In this document: positions 1 to 9,160 of the stretch, piece by piece | Layout: each line of letters begins with the position of its first letter | Numbering within the stretch: the first letter of the stretch is position 1 | NCBI GenBank assembly: GCA_022564295.1 | Contig: JADFLR010000007.1 | Span: 62,001 to 126,000 of the forward strand | From: Bacteroidota bacterium | GTDB taxonomy: Bacteria > Bacteroidota > Ignavibacteria > Ignavibacteriales > Ignavibacteriaceae | DNA length: 64,000 bases | Reading direction: 5' to 3' | Notes under the pieces: generated by a model | The model's database searches: none | What the model saw: the letters and a program-made list of their open reading frames with translations, nothing else | Told to the model about the DNA's origin: nothing | Made by a program: the position numbers and the translations under genes

Positions 1-1
1 A

Positions 2-376
2 AAAGGATACCTTACAGTCAGCAGGAGATTTGGAACTTACCTGCCTGAACCATCCAAAGTTGGGAGTTTTGATGTTGATATTATTGCAAGGTATAAAAAG
101 GATTATGCTATTGGATTAACTCTTACTGAACAAGATCTTCAAAATATAAATCTTAGCAAGAAGCTAACTTATTTAGCTACACGGCACACAAAATACACAA
201 ATAAAAAAGTAAAACTTTTCGTTGGTGTTTTGTCTATTTGTTTTAAACAAGCAAAAATATTAATTGAACGACTGGATCCGGATGTTCAAAAAAATATTAA
301 GCTATTTCAAATTATAAATGAAAGACTTCCTTCTGTAAGAAAAAATAAACGTGTACCGAATGTTCTTTTTTCATAG
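2..376 (+). CDS. C-terminal part of an unrecognised protein (5' end outside window)
   Basis: An open frame runs from base 2 to a TAG at 374-376, giving 124 residues with no start in the window. The frame is uninterrupted while the frame starting at base 1 stops early, which supports it being coding. The residues include a FDVDIIARYKKDYAIGL stretch followed by a basic helical part and a conserved-looking KLFVGVLSICF strand. A D-x-D/hydrophobic strand pattern like this is seen in some nuclease-fold proteins, but no catalytic motif is complete enough to name a family. Function unknown. It is separated from uppS by about 200 bases and is probably not part of that operon. Confidence 0.55.
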   Translation, partial: KGYLTVSRRFGTYLPEPSKVGSFDVDIIARYKKDYAIGLTLTEQDLQNINLSKKLTYLATRHTKYTNKKVKLFVGVLSICFKQAKILIERLDPDVQKNIKLFQIINERLPSVRKNKRVPNVLFS

Positions 377-580
377 GTTCGTTTAACTTTGTAATTAAAT
401 CTGATAATTCCATACTTCACTTATAAATAATCTCCCCTATTTTTTTACCTTTTCCAGCAAAACTATACTCTATATTATTAACTGTTCAATTAATTTTAGC
501 TATTAAAATGTATTGATATCTTGACATTATAGAACTGTAAGTTTAATTTTACAAGCTTAATCATTTTTAAAGAGTCAACT

Positions 581-1399
581 TTGGGTAAAAAACAACCTAA
601 CTCGGATAAACTGTTACAAGAGGAACTTAAAAAATCAGGAGAAATGCCTGCTCATATTGCTATAATAATGGATGGTAATGGAAGGTGGGCGAAGCGGAAA
701 GGACTACCCAGGGCGGCAGGGCATAAGAGAGGTGTTGATACAGTTAGGGATATAGTGGAAGCTTGTGCTGAAATTGGAGTTAAATATTTAACTCTTTATA
801 CTTTCTCAACGGAAAATTGGAACAGACCAAAGGACGAAGTTTCTACTCTTATGAGACTGCTGTTAAGCAGTTTAAAAGCACGCTTAAGAGAGTTGGATAA
901 AAATGACATCAAACTTACCTCTGTTGGCGATTTAAGTTCTTTACCTGTTGGGGTACAAAAGCAGTTAAATACTGATATTGAAAAAACCAAGAATAATAAA
1001 AGAATGACATTAAATCTTGCTCTTAGCTATAGTGGACGGTGGGAACTAATTAAAGCGGTAAAGAGTATTTCAGAGCAGGTTGCTGAAGGTAAATTAAGAA
1101 CCGAAGATATAGACGAAAAAATCATTTCTGATAATTTAACAACAAGGGATTTACCCGATCCTGATTTACTGATTAGAACCAGCGGTGAATTCAGAGTGAG
1201 TAACTTTTTGCTATGGCAAATTGCATACACAGAGTTTGTAATTTTAGATGTATTGTGGCCCGATTTTAAACGGGAACATCTCTATAATTCAATCAAAGAA
1301 TTTCAGAACAGAGAACGAAGATTCGGCAAAGTAAGTGAACAAATTCAGAATAGTAAAGGCGTTAAGGATGTTCAGAATCTCCCTACGGAAATCATTTAG
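581..1399 (+). CDS. uppS: Isoprenyl transferase (undecaprenyl diphosphate synthase)
   Basis: Condenses isopentenyl diphosphate onto farnesyl diphosphate to make the C55 carrier lipid used for peptidoglycan and LPS. The 272-residue length is normal for the cis-prenyltransferase family. The catalytic Asp31 sits in IIMDGNGRWA (residues 28-37), the allylic-substrate region has TFSTENWNRP (74-83), and the second signature RTSGEFRVSNF (199-209) is present; position 203 is Phe-Arg where many relatives have Gln-Arg. The start is TTG at 581, preceded by AAAGAG six bases upstream, and the next Met would fall close to the catalytic loop. It is the first gene of the envelope block and its end overlaps the start of bamA by about 32 bases, suggesting translational coupling. 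Confidence 0.95.
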   Translation: MGKKQPNSDKLLQEELKKSGEMPAHIAIIMDGNGRWAKRKGLPRAAGHKRGVDTVRDIVEACAEIGVKYLTLYTFSTENWNRPKDEVSTLMRLLLSSLKARLRELDKNDIKLTSVGDLSSLPVGVQKQLNTDIEKTKNNKRMTLNLALSYSGRWELIKAVKSISEQVAEGKLRTEDIDEKIISDNLTTRDLPDPDLLIRTSGEFRVSNFLLWQIAYTEFVILDVLWPDFKREHLYNSIKEFQNRERRFGKVSEQIQNSKGVKDVQNLPTEII

Positions 1400-3866
1400 T
1401 TTTTTTATAGTAGTTATTTTATTTCCTTTTTTTGCAACGGTAATTGCACAACAGCCAACCACCTATAAAATATTAGGTATTTCGGTTGAGGGTAACAAAA
1501 CCGCTGACCCTTCTACAATTATCCTGAACAGCGGGTTAAAGGTTGGTGATGAAATTCAAATACCGGGAGACAAAACTCTTAATGCCATAAGGCAGCTTTG
1601 GGCGCTTAATATATTTAAAGACATTCAGATACTAATTGACAGAGAAATTGCTGATGGTGTATTCCTTCTTATTAAAGTATCAGAGTATTCGAGAGTTGAA
1701 CGTGTAATTATTGAGGGGAATGATGGAATTGATACAGATGATATCGAGAAGGAAATTACTTTCCTGAGGGGATCAATTTTAAAACCACAGGATATATCTA
1801 AATTAAAAGGGAGAATATTGGACCTCTATAAAAAAGAGGGATATTTAAACGCATTCGTGAAAATCGAACGGTTCGTTTATTTTTCTGCCGATACATTAGA
1901 TGATGATATAACTGTAATCTGGAGAAATGAAAAAGACCTTTCGGATGAGTTACCGGTGGAATATTTTTCAGGAGAGAGATCCTATTCCAATTTGATAAGC
2001 AGAATAAAAGATCGTATTGTTCTAAAAATGACGATTGAAGAAGGAGATGAAGTTGTAGTCAGAAATATCAGTTTTTTAGGGAACACTGCTTTTGAAGAAG
2101 GCGACCTTGAAAGTGCAATGGATGAAACGAGCGAGGCAGTTTGGTGGCAGTTTTGGTCGAGTGCTGAATTTAATCCCGATAATTTTAAAAAAGATATGGA
2201 ACTGATTGTGGATTACTACCGCAGCCAGGGCTACAGAGATGCGGAAATAGCGTTAGACACCCTGATTTATTATAATAATAATAAAGACCTTGATATAGTT
2301 ATGAGGGTTTATGAGGGGCCTCAATATAAAATTAGAAATATAATCTGGGAAGGGAATACTGTTTACCCGGATCAAGTGTTAGCGCAAAGATTGGAATTTA
2401 GAAAAGGTGATATCTACGATTATAAAAAGTTTCAGGAAAACTTAAGAGGCAATGAAAGGCAATCGGATGTATCTGCATTATACCTCGATAACGGTTATCT
2501 TACTTTTAATCTTATACCTGAAGAAATAAGAGTCGCTGAAGATTCGGTAGATCTTTTAATTAGGGTTGAAGAAAGAAAACAATTTAGAATATCGAGAGTA
2601 GATATAACGGGAAACAGCAAAACAAAAGATAAAGTAATAAGAAGGGAACTTTATACAATTCCCGGAGATTATTTTAACCGTGGGTTACTTTTCAGAAGCG
2701 TTCAGCAGCTTGCTAATCTTAACTATTTTAGTGTTGAAAAATTATACGGTCCGCAGGGAATAGGAACTCAGATTGAAAGTGACAGTACTGTTGCCGTATC
2801 ATTTAATGTTGAAGAAAAATCGAGTGATTACCTTAATGCATCTGTAGGTTACAGCGGCAGTTTCGGATTCAGCGGCTCACTTGGAGTTACATTAACTAAC
2901 TTCTCAATTGCAGAACCGTTTTCGATGGGCGGCGGACAAGTACTTAGTTTTAATTGGCAGTTTGGTGTTGGAAACGTTTTCCGTACTTTTACTATTGGTT
3001 TTACAGAACCATGGTTTCTTGATACTCCAACTTCTGTCGGCATAGATTTTTTCGATACAAGACAACAGTTTGTTTATGATTTAAGACAAACAGGTACAAC
3101 CTTACGAGTTGGGCGCAGGCTAAGATTTCCCGATGATTTTTTCTTTGTTCAGGGTCTGTTTCGTTATCAGTTTAATAATGTAATTGAGGGTCAAAATTTT
3201 TACCGCGAAGGGATAACAAATCAGTTTACAGTTGGTGTAACACTTAGCCGCAGGAATATTGATAACCCAATATTTCCTTCTCAGGGCTCAGTGTTCTCGA
3301 TTAGTGCAGAAGTTTCAGGCGGACCATTTTTACCCGGTGATGTTGATTACCTAAAAATGGGTTTTAAGGCAGAATGGTATAAGCGGCTTTTTAACACAAA
3401 TAAACTCGTTTTTTATACCGTTGCTGATTTTGGTTACATCGATGAGTTTGTTAAAAATACACCTATTCAGCCCTTCGAGTTTTTCTTTATGGGTGGTAAT
3501 GGATTAGTAATTGCCACCGTTCCTTTAAGAGGATATGATGATCGTACGGTTGGACCGCGGAATGTTTTCGGCCAAATTATCGGTGGGCGAGTGATGACAA
3601 AGTTCGGTGCGGAAATAAGGTTTGCTGTTGCACTTGAACCCATACCTCTTTATGTTCTTGCATTTGCCGAAGCCGGAAATGTTTTTGAAAGTTTTGAGAA
3701 AACTGATATTTTCGACCTTCGAAGGTCTGTTGGTTTTGGAGCCCGAATACTTATTAACCCTATTGGCTTAATTGGTTTCGATTTTGGATACGGGTTTGAC
3801 AGACGAATTACTGATGGAAGAGACCCCGAGTGGTTATTCCACTTTCAGTTCGGAAGAGGATTTTAA
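1368..3866 (+). CDS. bamA: Outer membrane protein assembly factor BamA
   Basis: Central Omp85-family subunit of the machine that folds beta-barrel proteins into the outer membrane. I choose the ATG at 1368 over the upstream GTG at 1335 because it is preceded by AAAGG/TAAGG and gives a clean signal peptide (SFFIVVILFPFFATVIA, cleavage before QQ); the protein is then 832 residues. The N-terminal half, about residues 30-420, has repeated POTRA-like units (for example ILGISVEGNKTADPSTI, ISRVDITGNSKTKDKVI). The C-terminal half is a 16-strand-type barrel with the VPLRGYDDRTVGP loop-6 motif (L-R-G-Y) and ends in aromatic Phe (FQFGRGF), the usual beta-signal. Followed by two skp genes and lpx genes, the typical bam-skp-lpx order. 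Confidence 0.95.
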   Translation: MFRISLRKSFSFFIVVILFPFFATVIAQQPTTYKILGISVEGNKTADPSTIILNSGLKVGDEIQIPGDKTLNAIRQLWALNIFKDIQILIDREIADGVFLLIKVSEYSRVERVIIEGNDGIDTDDIEKEITFLRGSILKPQDISKLKGRILDLYKKEGYLNAFVKIERFVYFSADTLDDDITVIWRNEKDLSDELPVEYFSGERSYSNLISRIKDRIVLKMTIEEGDEVVVRNISFLGNTAFEEGDLESAMDETSEAVWWQFWSSAEFNPDNFKKDMELIVDYYRSQGYRDAEIALDTLIYYNNNKDLDIVMRVYEGPQYKIRNIIWEGNTVYPDQVLAQRLEFRKGDIYDYKKFQENLRGNERQSDVSALYLDNGYLTFNLIPEEIRVAEDSVDLLIRVEERKQFRISRVDITGNSKTKDKVIRRELYTIPGDYFNRGLLFRSVQQLANLNYFSVEKLYGPQGIGTQIESDSTVAVSFNVEEKSSDYLNASVGYSGSFGFSGSLGVTLTNFSIAEPFSMGGGQVLSFNWQFGVGNVFRTFTIGFTEPWFLDTPTSVGIDFFDTRQQFVYDLRQTGTTLRVGRRLRFPDDFFFVQGLFRYQFNNVIEGQNFYREGITNQFTVGVTLSRRNIDNPIFPSQGSVFSISAEVSGGPFLPGDVDYLKMGFKAEWYKRLFNTNKLVFYTVADFGYIDEFVKNTPIQPFEFFFMGGNGLVIATVPLRGYDDRTVGPRNVFGQIIGGRVMTKFGAEIRFAVALEPIPLYVLAFAEAGNVFESFEKTDIFDLRRSVGFGARILINPIGLIGFDFGYGFDRRITDGRDPEWLFHFQFGRGF

Positions 3867-3906
3867 TAGTTAAGAATATTATTCATTTAAATAAAGGAAC
3901 ATATTA

Positions 3907-4434
3907 GTGAAAAAGAACTTAATAATAATTGCTGCTATATTGTTTATTAGCTCAACTTCGATGTTTGCTCAAGGCGAAAAAATCGGATATGTTGATTCAC
4001 AAATAATTCTTACTCAATATCCAGCGGCTATTAAAGCACAAGGTGATCTTGATGCACTAACAAATTTGTGGTCAGTTAAGTTAGATTCAATGACTCTTGA
4101 ATACCAGCAAGCGTTGTCAAACTATCAGCAGCAAGCTAACACTATGCCCGAAGATCAACAATTAGCTGCTCAGCAAAATATTGTTGGAATGGAACAAAGA
4201 ATAGTTGAATTCAGAAGACAAAAATTTTCTCAGCCGGACGGTGAAATTTTCCTGAAACAAGAGGAAATTTTTGCACCCGTAAAGTCTAGTATCTATACTG
4301 CTATTGAAAATGTTGCAAAAGAAGAAGGAATGAAATTCATTTTCGATAAGAGTGGAGACATTCTTCTTCTTTATGCCGATAGTGCATACGATGTCACTTT
4401 TAAAGTACTCGATCACTTGAAAAGAGGAAAATAA
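3907..4434 (+). CDS. OmpH/Skp family periplasmic chaperone, first copy
   Basis: A 175-residue Skp-type chaperone that is expected to hold unfolded outer-membrane proteins in the periplasm for BamA. Starts at GTG 3907 with a signal peptide (NLIIIAAILFISSTSMFAQ). After cleavage comes the family opening KIGYVDSQIILTQYP, a long charged and Gln-rich helical middle (residues about 45-125) forming the tentacle coiled coil, and the closing strand pattern MKFIFDKSGDILLLYAD. A rho-independent terminator lies between this gene and the second copy, so the two may not be made in equal amounts. Two skp genes after bamA is common in Bacteroidota and relatives. Confidence 0.9.
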   Translation: MKKNLIIIAAILFISSTSMFAQGEKIGYVDSQIILTQYPAAIKAQGDLDALTNLWSVKLDSMTLEYQQALSNYQQQANTMPEDQQLAAQQNIVGMEQRIVEFRRQKFSQPDGEIFLKQEEIFAPVKSSIYTAIENVAKEEGMKFIFDKSGDILLLYADSAYDVTFKVLDHLKRGK

Positions 4435-4463
4435 TTCTAATGACATTTTCCTGGATTTTTTTT

Positions 4464-4492
4464 AGGTTCCTAAAGTAAACAGGAACCTTTTT
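4464..4492 (+). terminator. Rho-independent terminator between the two skp genes
   Basis: An 8-bp perfect stem, AGGTTCCT (4464-4471) with AGGAACCT (4481-4488), a 9-base loop and a T run at 4488-4492. It falls 30 bases after the first skp stop codon and 28 bases before the second skp start. It could end transcription of the bamA-skp unit or act as a partial terminator that sets the ratio of the two chaperones. Confidence 0.7.
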
Positions 4493-4519
4493 AATTCATA
4501 ATCACTTTTTTTATTAGTT

Positions 4520-5035
4520 ATGAAAAAAATAATCTTTATTCTTTCCTTTATTGGTTTTTTAACTTCGCCTCTGTTCGCACAATTAAAAATTGGGTATATC
4601 GATTCGGATATTATTATGGATAACTTGCCCGATGTGCAGGATGCCAGAAAAAAACTGGATGCTTTGATTAGGGATTGGCAAACTGAATTAAGAAATTTGG
4701 AAACTGAGTTTAAAAAGAAAAAAGACGATTTTGATAAAAGAAATTTGATTATGACCGACCAAACCAGAACTGAAGCGGAAAAAGAATTGGGTGATCTGGA
4801 AAGAAATATTTCTGATTTCAGAGATAAAAAATTTGGACCTAAGGGCGAACTCTTTCAACAGCAGGATGAATTGATGAAACCTTTGCAGAATAAAATTTTT
4901 AACGTTATTCAGGAAATTGCTGTTGAAGAAGACCTAGATTTTGTGTTTGACAGAAGCGGTGATATAATATTTCTCTATGCAAAATCGGAGTATGACCTTA
5001 CTGCCAAAGTTTTAGAGCAGCTTCAGTTGGAGTAA
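4520..5035 (+). CDS. OmpH/Skp family periplasmic chaperone, second copy
   Basis: A 171-residue paralogue of the upstream Skp-like protein, with signal peptide (IIFILSFIGFLTSPLFAQ), the KIGYIDSDIIMDNLPD opening, and a highly charged coiled-coil region (RNLETEFKKKKDDFDKR and onward) that is richer in Lys/Glu than the Gln-rich first copy. The tail VFDRSGDIIFLYAKSEYD matches the first copy's FDKSGDILLLYADSAYD, showing common origin. The stop is four bases from the lpxD start, so it is likely co-transcribed with the lpx genes. Precise client proteins are not predictable from sequence. Confidence 0.9.
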   Translation: MKKIIFILSFIGFLTSPLFAQLKIGYIDSDIIMDNLPDVQDARKKLDALIRDWQTELRNLETEFKKKKDDFDKRNLIMTDQTRTEAEKELGDLERNISDFRDKKFGPKGELFQQQDELMKPLQNKIFNVIQEIAVEEDLDFVFDRSGDIIFLYAKSEYDLTAKVLEQLQLE

Positions 5036-5039
5036 CGGG

Positions 5040-6092
5040 ATGAACTTTACTATAAAAGAGGCAGCGCAGCTTATCGGTGGTAAAATTTGCGGTGATGAAA
5101 ACATTAGCATTTCGAAAGTTGCAAGAATTGAAGAAGCACTAAAAGGGGAATTAACATTTCTTTATCATCCAACCTACGAAAAATATTATCCTTCAACCAA
5201 AGCTTCAGTAATATTGGTGAAACCGGATTTTAAGAAGACAAGGGATGACATTACTTACATCGAAGTTGAATCACCTGATAAAGCTTTTGGAAAAATCATC
5301 ATAAAATACTTTACACCCGATTTTAATTTAAACGGAATTAATGACTTAGCTTTTATTCATAATGATGCTTTGATAGGCAAGGGTATTAGTTTGGGAATGA
5401 ATGTAGTCATTTCAGCAGGTTGTAAAATCGGAAACAACGTAAAGATATTTCACAATACAGTTTTGCTCGAAAACGTTGAAGTTGGAGATGATACAATCAT
5501 GTATCAAAATGTTAGCATAAGAGAAAAATGCAGGATCGGTGAACGTGTACTAATCCATTCGGGCGTTGTAATTGGTTCAGATGGATTTGGATTTAATCCC
5601 GATGAAAAAGGAATTTATCAAAAAGTGCCGCAAATCGGAAATGTAATTATAGAAGACGATGTGGAACTTGGCGCAAACACTACTATTGATCGTGCAGCAG
5701 TTGGCTCGACTATTATAGGTTGCAGAACGAAAATTGATAACCTTGTTCAAATTGGTCACAATGTTGTTGTTGGTGAAGATACTGTTATCTCTGCACAGTG
5801 CGGAATTTCCGGAAGTACTAAAATTGGAAGTAATTGTATTTTAGCCGGGCAGGTTGGAGTTGGAGGACACCTGGAAATTGTGGATAAAGTTGTTATCTTA
5901 GGCAAAACAGGTGTTACAAAATCTTTAACCGAAGAGGGATATTATTATGGATATCCTGTAAAGAAAATGAGAATTGCTCACCGTCTCGAAGCACACATCA
6001 GAAATCTTCCGGATTACTCCGAAAGAATTAAAAAAATTGAGAATGAAATAAAAAAAATGAAAGATCAATTATTGCAAAAAACGACACATTAA
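5040..6092 (+). CDS. lpxD: UDP-3-O-(3-hydroxyacyl)glucosamine N-acyltransferase LpxD
   Basis: Third step of lipid A synthesis: transfers a hydroxyacyl chain from acyl carrier protein to the 2-amino group of the UDP-glucosamine intermediate. The 350 residues show an N-terminal uridine-binding domain (about 1-100), then a left-handed beta-helix of hexapeptide repeats (about 105-310), and a C-terminal charged helix (ERIKKIENEIKKMKDQ). The catalytic His240 is in QIGHNVVVGED, matching the E. coli position almost exactly. Downstream is lpxC-fabZ and lpxA, so the window contains three consecutive lipid A enzymes in one direction. Confidence 0.96.
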   Translation: MNFTIKEAAQLIGGKICGDENISISKVARIEEALKGELTFLYHPTYEKYYPSTKASVILVKPDFKKTRDDITYIEVESPDKAFGKIIIKYFTPDFNLNGINDLAFIHNDALIGKGISLGMNVVISAGCKIGNNVKIFHNTVLLENVEVGDDTIMYQNVSIREKCRIGERVLIHSGVVIGSDGFGFNPDEKGIYQKVPQIGNVIIEDDVELGANTTIDRAAVGSTIIGCRTKIDNLVQIGHNVVVGEDTVISAQCGISGSTKIGSNCILAGQVGVGGHLEIVDKVVILGKTGVTKSLTEEGYYYGYPVKKMRIAHRLEAHIRNLPDYSERIKKIENEIKKMKDQLLQKTTH

Positions 6093-6192
6093 ATATGTTG
6101 TGCTGTATCTTTTTTTGTAATTCTTACTTCATCTTACTATTTTTTCAATCAATTATTAAAACTAAATTCTTTATTATTTAAACAACCAATCC

Positions 6193-7605
6193 ATGCTTGA
6201 ACAACAAAGAACTTTAAAAAAATCCGTGTCAATGTCCGGAATAGGATTACACACTGGTACCGAATGTAAAATGACCTTTAAACCCGCTCCTGAAAATTAC
6301 GGCATTAGATTTATACGAGCCGACCTCGGTGGTAGACCTGAAATTCCAGCAATTGCTGATAATGTAATTGATGTTTCGAGAGGTACTACTATAGGAATTG
6401 GCGAAGCAAAAGTTCACACGATAGAGCATGTTCTCGCTGCGGTTGCGGGACTACAGATAGATAACATCATTATTGAAATTAATGGAATAGAACCTCCTGT
6501 GGGAGACGGCAGTGCAATGCCATATGTAAAAGTGTTACAAAAAGCCGGTTTCGAACAACAGGATGCACCGAAAGATTATTTGGTTATCGATAAGACAATT
6601 ATGTTTCATGATGAAGAAAAAAATATCGATATAGTAGCTCTTCCACTCGATGCTTACAGATTGACAGTAATGGTTGACTATCAAAATCCTGCATTAGGCA
6701 GCCAACATACGGGTTTGTTCGATCTTGAAAAGGAATTTGTAAAAGATTTTGCAGATGCACGTACATTTTGTTTCCTAAGTGAGGTTGAAGACCTTGCAAA
6801 CCAGGGGTTAATTAAAGGTGGGGCTCTTGATAATGCTGTTGTTATTGTCGATCACAATCTTACAGATGATGAACTGAAAACGTTAGGAAAAAAAATTGGG
6901 GTCAAGGAAGATTTTATACTTGGCGAGAAAGGCATTTTAAACAATAAAAAACTTCGTCATAAAAATGAACCTGTAAGACATAAACTGCTTGATTTGATTG
7001 GTGATCTCGCTCTTATTGGTGCACCAATCAAAGCACAAATATTGGCTGCACGTCCGGGTCATCAAGCAAATGTTGAATTTGCCAAGCAGGTAAGAAAGCT
7101 TTACCAGCAGAAAAAGCTGGTGAAGAAATTTCAACTTGTAAAAAAAGAGGGAGTTGTTTTCGATACAGCTGCAATTGAACGAATTATTCCTCACCGTTAT
7201 CCTTTTCTTTTAGTGGATAAAATAATTGAGCTCGAAATGGATAATAAAATAATCGGCGTAAAATCTGTTACTATGAATGAACCTTTTTTTCAGGGGCATT
7301 TCCCTGGCAACCCTATTATGCCCGGAGTATTAATTATTGAAGCAATGGCTCAAACAGGGGGAGTGTTATTGTTAAACTCAATTCCTAATCCCGAAGAAAA
7401 GCTTGTTTACTTTATGCAGATAAACAATGCAAAATTCAGAAAACCTGTTGTACCGGGAGATCAGTTAATTATGGAAGTAATACTTGTGAATAAAAAAAGA
7501 ACAATTGCTACAATGAAAGGCAGATCGTTTGTGAATGATGTATTAGTTGCTGAAGCTGATTTTATGGCAGGGGTAGTTGACAGACCAAAAATAAGTGAGG
7601 AATAA
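6193..7605 (+). CDS. lpxC-fabZ: Bifunctional UDP-3-O-acyl-GlcNAc deacetylase / 3-hydroxyacyl-ACP dehydratase (LpxC-FabZ fusion)
   Basis: A 470-residue fusion. Residues 1-310 are LpxC, the zinc deacetylase that commits flux to lipid A: GIGLHTG near the start, TIEHVLAAVAGL (a zinc His), the hydrophobic-passage region, RHKLLDLIGDLALIG (second zinc His and Asp) and RPGHQANVEFA (the third catalytic His). Residues about 322-470 are FabZ, the hot-dog dehydratase of fatty acid elongation: IIPHRYPFLLVDK with the active His334, and QGHFPGNPIMPGVLIIEAMAQ carrying the partner Glu. There is no frameshift between the domains. This fusion is well known in Bacteroidota and their relatives and links hydroxyacyl-ACP supply to lipid A demand. 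The 5' gap of 100 bases after lpxD shows no terminator. Confidence 0.96.
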   Translation: MLEQQRTLKKSVSMSGIGLHTGTECKMTFKPAPENYGIRFIRADLGGRPEIPAIADNVIDVSRGTTIGIGEAKVHTIEHVLAAVAGLQIDNIIIEINGIEPPVGDGSAMPYVKVLQKAGFEQQDAPKDYLVIDKTIMFHDEEKNIDIVALPLDAYRLTVMVDYQNPALGSQHTGLFDLEKEFVKDFADARTFCFLSEVEDLANQGLIKGGALDNAVVIVDHNLTDDELKTLGKKIGVKEDFILGEKGILNNKKLRHKNEPVRHKLLDLIGDLALIGAPIKAQILAARPGHQANVEFAKQVRKLYQQKKLVKKFQLVKKEGVVFDTAAIERIIPHRYPFLLVDKIIELEMDNKIIGVKSVTMNEPFFQGHFPGNPIMPGVLIIEAMAQTGGVLLLNSIPNPEEKLVYFMQINNAKFRKPVVPGDQLIMEVILVNKKRTIATMKGRSFVNDVLVAEADFMAGVVDRPKISEE

Positions 7606-7616
7606 ATAATGTTACC

Positions 7617-8393
7617 ATGAATAATATTCATCCGACAGCTGTTATTTCAGGTAAAGCAAAACTTGGAGACAATAATACTATAAGTGCTTTTGTTGTTGTG
7701 GAAGATGATGTGGAAATTGGTAATGATTGTGAAATCGGTCCGAACGCAGTTATCTACAATGGTGCAAGGTTAGGCAATAGAGTAAAGATAAAACAAGGTG
7801 CGGCTGTTTCAAATGTATCACAGGATTTAAAATACAAAAACGAAGAAGCGTTTTTTTACGTAGAGGATGATACCACTATCCGTGAATTCGTAACCCTTCA
7901 TAAGGGTACAAAAGAGACAGGTTTTTCTAAGGTTGGAAAGAATTGTTTATTAATGGCTTATTCCCATGTTGCTCACGATGTTGTAATCGGTGATCATTGC
8001 ATTATTGCAAACGGTGTTCAGATCGGCGGGCTGGCAACCATTGAAGAGTATGTTATTATCGGTGGCGGTACACCTGTTCATCAATTTTCAAAAATCGGAA
8101 AGCATTCTATGGTTGCTGGTGCTTTTAGAGTTATAAAAGATATACCGCCTTACATTATTGCCGGAGGTGAGCCTCTTAAATTTGCAGGGTTGAATATTAT
8201 TGGTTTGCGCAGACGCGGATTTTCAAATGATGATATTATGACTTTAAAGAAAACTTACAAATTACTTTATAATTCCGGCTTGAATTTTTCCGACGCAGTC
8301 AAAAAGATAACCATAGAATTTGGTGATAATGAACATGTACAAAACGTTGTGGAGTTTATTAAGAAAAGCGATAGAGGTATAATAGGACGATGA
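7617..8393 (+). CDS. lpxA: Acyl-ACP--UDP-N-acetylglucosamine O-acyltransferase LpxA
   Basis: First lipid A enzyme; moves a 3-hydroxyacyl chain from ACP to the 3-OH of UDP-GlcNAc. 258 residues: about ten hexapeptide turns from residue 4 to about 190 (HPTAVISGKAKLGDNNTISA), then an alpha-helical C-terminal domain. The likely general base is His120 in YSHVAHDVVIGDH, with His117 beside it. The acyl-length ruler region around PVHQFSKIGKHSMVAGAF is present. The gene ends in an ATGA overlap with the following ligase-like gene, which points to translational coupling. Confidence 0.96.
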   Translation: MNNIHPTAVISGKAKLGDNNTISAFVVVEDDVEIGNDCEIGPNAVIYNGARLGNRVKIKQGAAVSNVSQDLKYKNEEAFFYVEDDTTIREFVTLHKGTKETGFSKVGKNCLLMAYSHVAHDVVIGDHCIIANGVQIGGLATIEEYVIIGGGTPVHQFSKIGKHSMVAGAFRVIKDIPPYIIAGGEPLKFAGLNIIGLRRRGFSNDDIMTLKKTYKLLYNSGLNFSDAVKKITIEFGDNEHVQNVVEFIKKSDRGIIGR

Positions 8394-9154
8394 TTTGGAA
8401 ATTAATAGACAGCGGCTTGAACCCAGGTATGTATAACATGGATTTTGATTTGATGCTTGCACAATCATTGAAAGCCAATGAAGCTATTCTTCGTCTATAT
8501 GGATGGAAACCTTACTGTATTTCTCTCGGTGCAAATCAATCTGAAGACTCTTTAAATATTGAAAAAGTAATTAATGACAAACTTGATTTTGTTAAACGGC
8601 CCACAGGCGGCAGAGCGATTCTTCACGCCCAAGAGTTAACTTATTCGGTTATGTATCCTTCCAATAAAAATTTTTCGCTTAGCGATCTTTATAAGCAAGT
8701 TAATCTTGCATTAAAAAAAGGACTTTCTTTATTTGATGAAAAATTAAAGAAAGTTGGTCTCGAACATACAGAACCGCATTTCCCATCTTTTTATAAAGAA
8801 GAAAAAAGTGCTGTATGTTTTGCAGTCTCTTCAAGAAATGAAATTAATTATGAAGGTAAAAAACTTGTGGGCAGTGCACAACGAAATTTAGGTAATGTTT
8901 TTCTTCAGCACGGTTCAATTTTGTGTGGTGATTATCACAAAAAAATTGTTGAGTATCTAAATCTTCAAAAAATATCTATAGATGAAATAAGTAATGAGAT
9001 GGATAACACAACAACCGATTTAAAAGAAATTCTAAAATATAAAATTGGAATAGAAAAATTAAAAAGTTCAATAAAAACCGGGTTTGAAGATCACTTTGGT
9101 TTCAGTTTTTATCATTGGGAAAAAGAATTCGATCTCGCATTATCGCAGGCTTAA
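8390..9154 (+). CDS. Lipoate/octanoate transferase of the LplA-LipM family
   Basis: A 254-residue BPL/LPL-fold protein. It carries the acyl-binding motif RPTGGRAILHAQELTYSV (residues 70-87) and a conserved Lys in GKKLVGSAQRN (156-166). Cys143 in the AVCFAVSSRNE stretch lies where LipM-type octanoyl-ACP:protein transferases have their acyl-enzyme cysteine, so an octanoyltransferase role in lipoic acid synthesis seems more likely than free-lipoate ligation; a LipL-like amidotransferase is another possibility. There is no separate lipoate-ligase adenylation tail. It overlaps lpxA by 4 bases and is followed by panB, so it sits in a block that combines envelope and cofactor genes. Confidence 0.8.
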   Translation: MIWKLIDSGLNPGMYNMDFDLMLAQSLKANEAILRLYGWKPYCISLGANQSEDSLNIEKVINDKLDFVKRPTGGRAILHAQELTYSVMYPSNKNFSLSDLYKQVNLALKKGLSLFDEKLKKVGLEHTEPHFPSFYKEEKSAVCFAVSSRNEINYEGKKLVGSAQRNLGNVFLQHGSILCGDYHKKIVEYLNLQKISIDEISNEMDNTTTDLKEILKYKIGIEKLKSSIKTGFEDHFGFSFYHWEKEFDLALSQA

Positions 9155-9160
9155 TATTTT

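Noticed and set aside
1335-1367. GTG start for bamA at 1335
   Set aside because: It lies within uppS and gives residues before the signal peptide without a good ribosome site; ATG 1368 fits better.
6193-7605. LpxC-FabZ fusion as a new gene fusion
   Set aside because: This fusion is well known in Bacteroidota and relatives, so it is a lineage marker and not a novelty.
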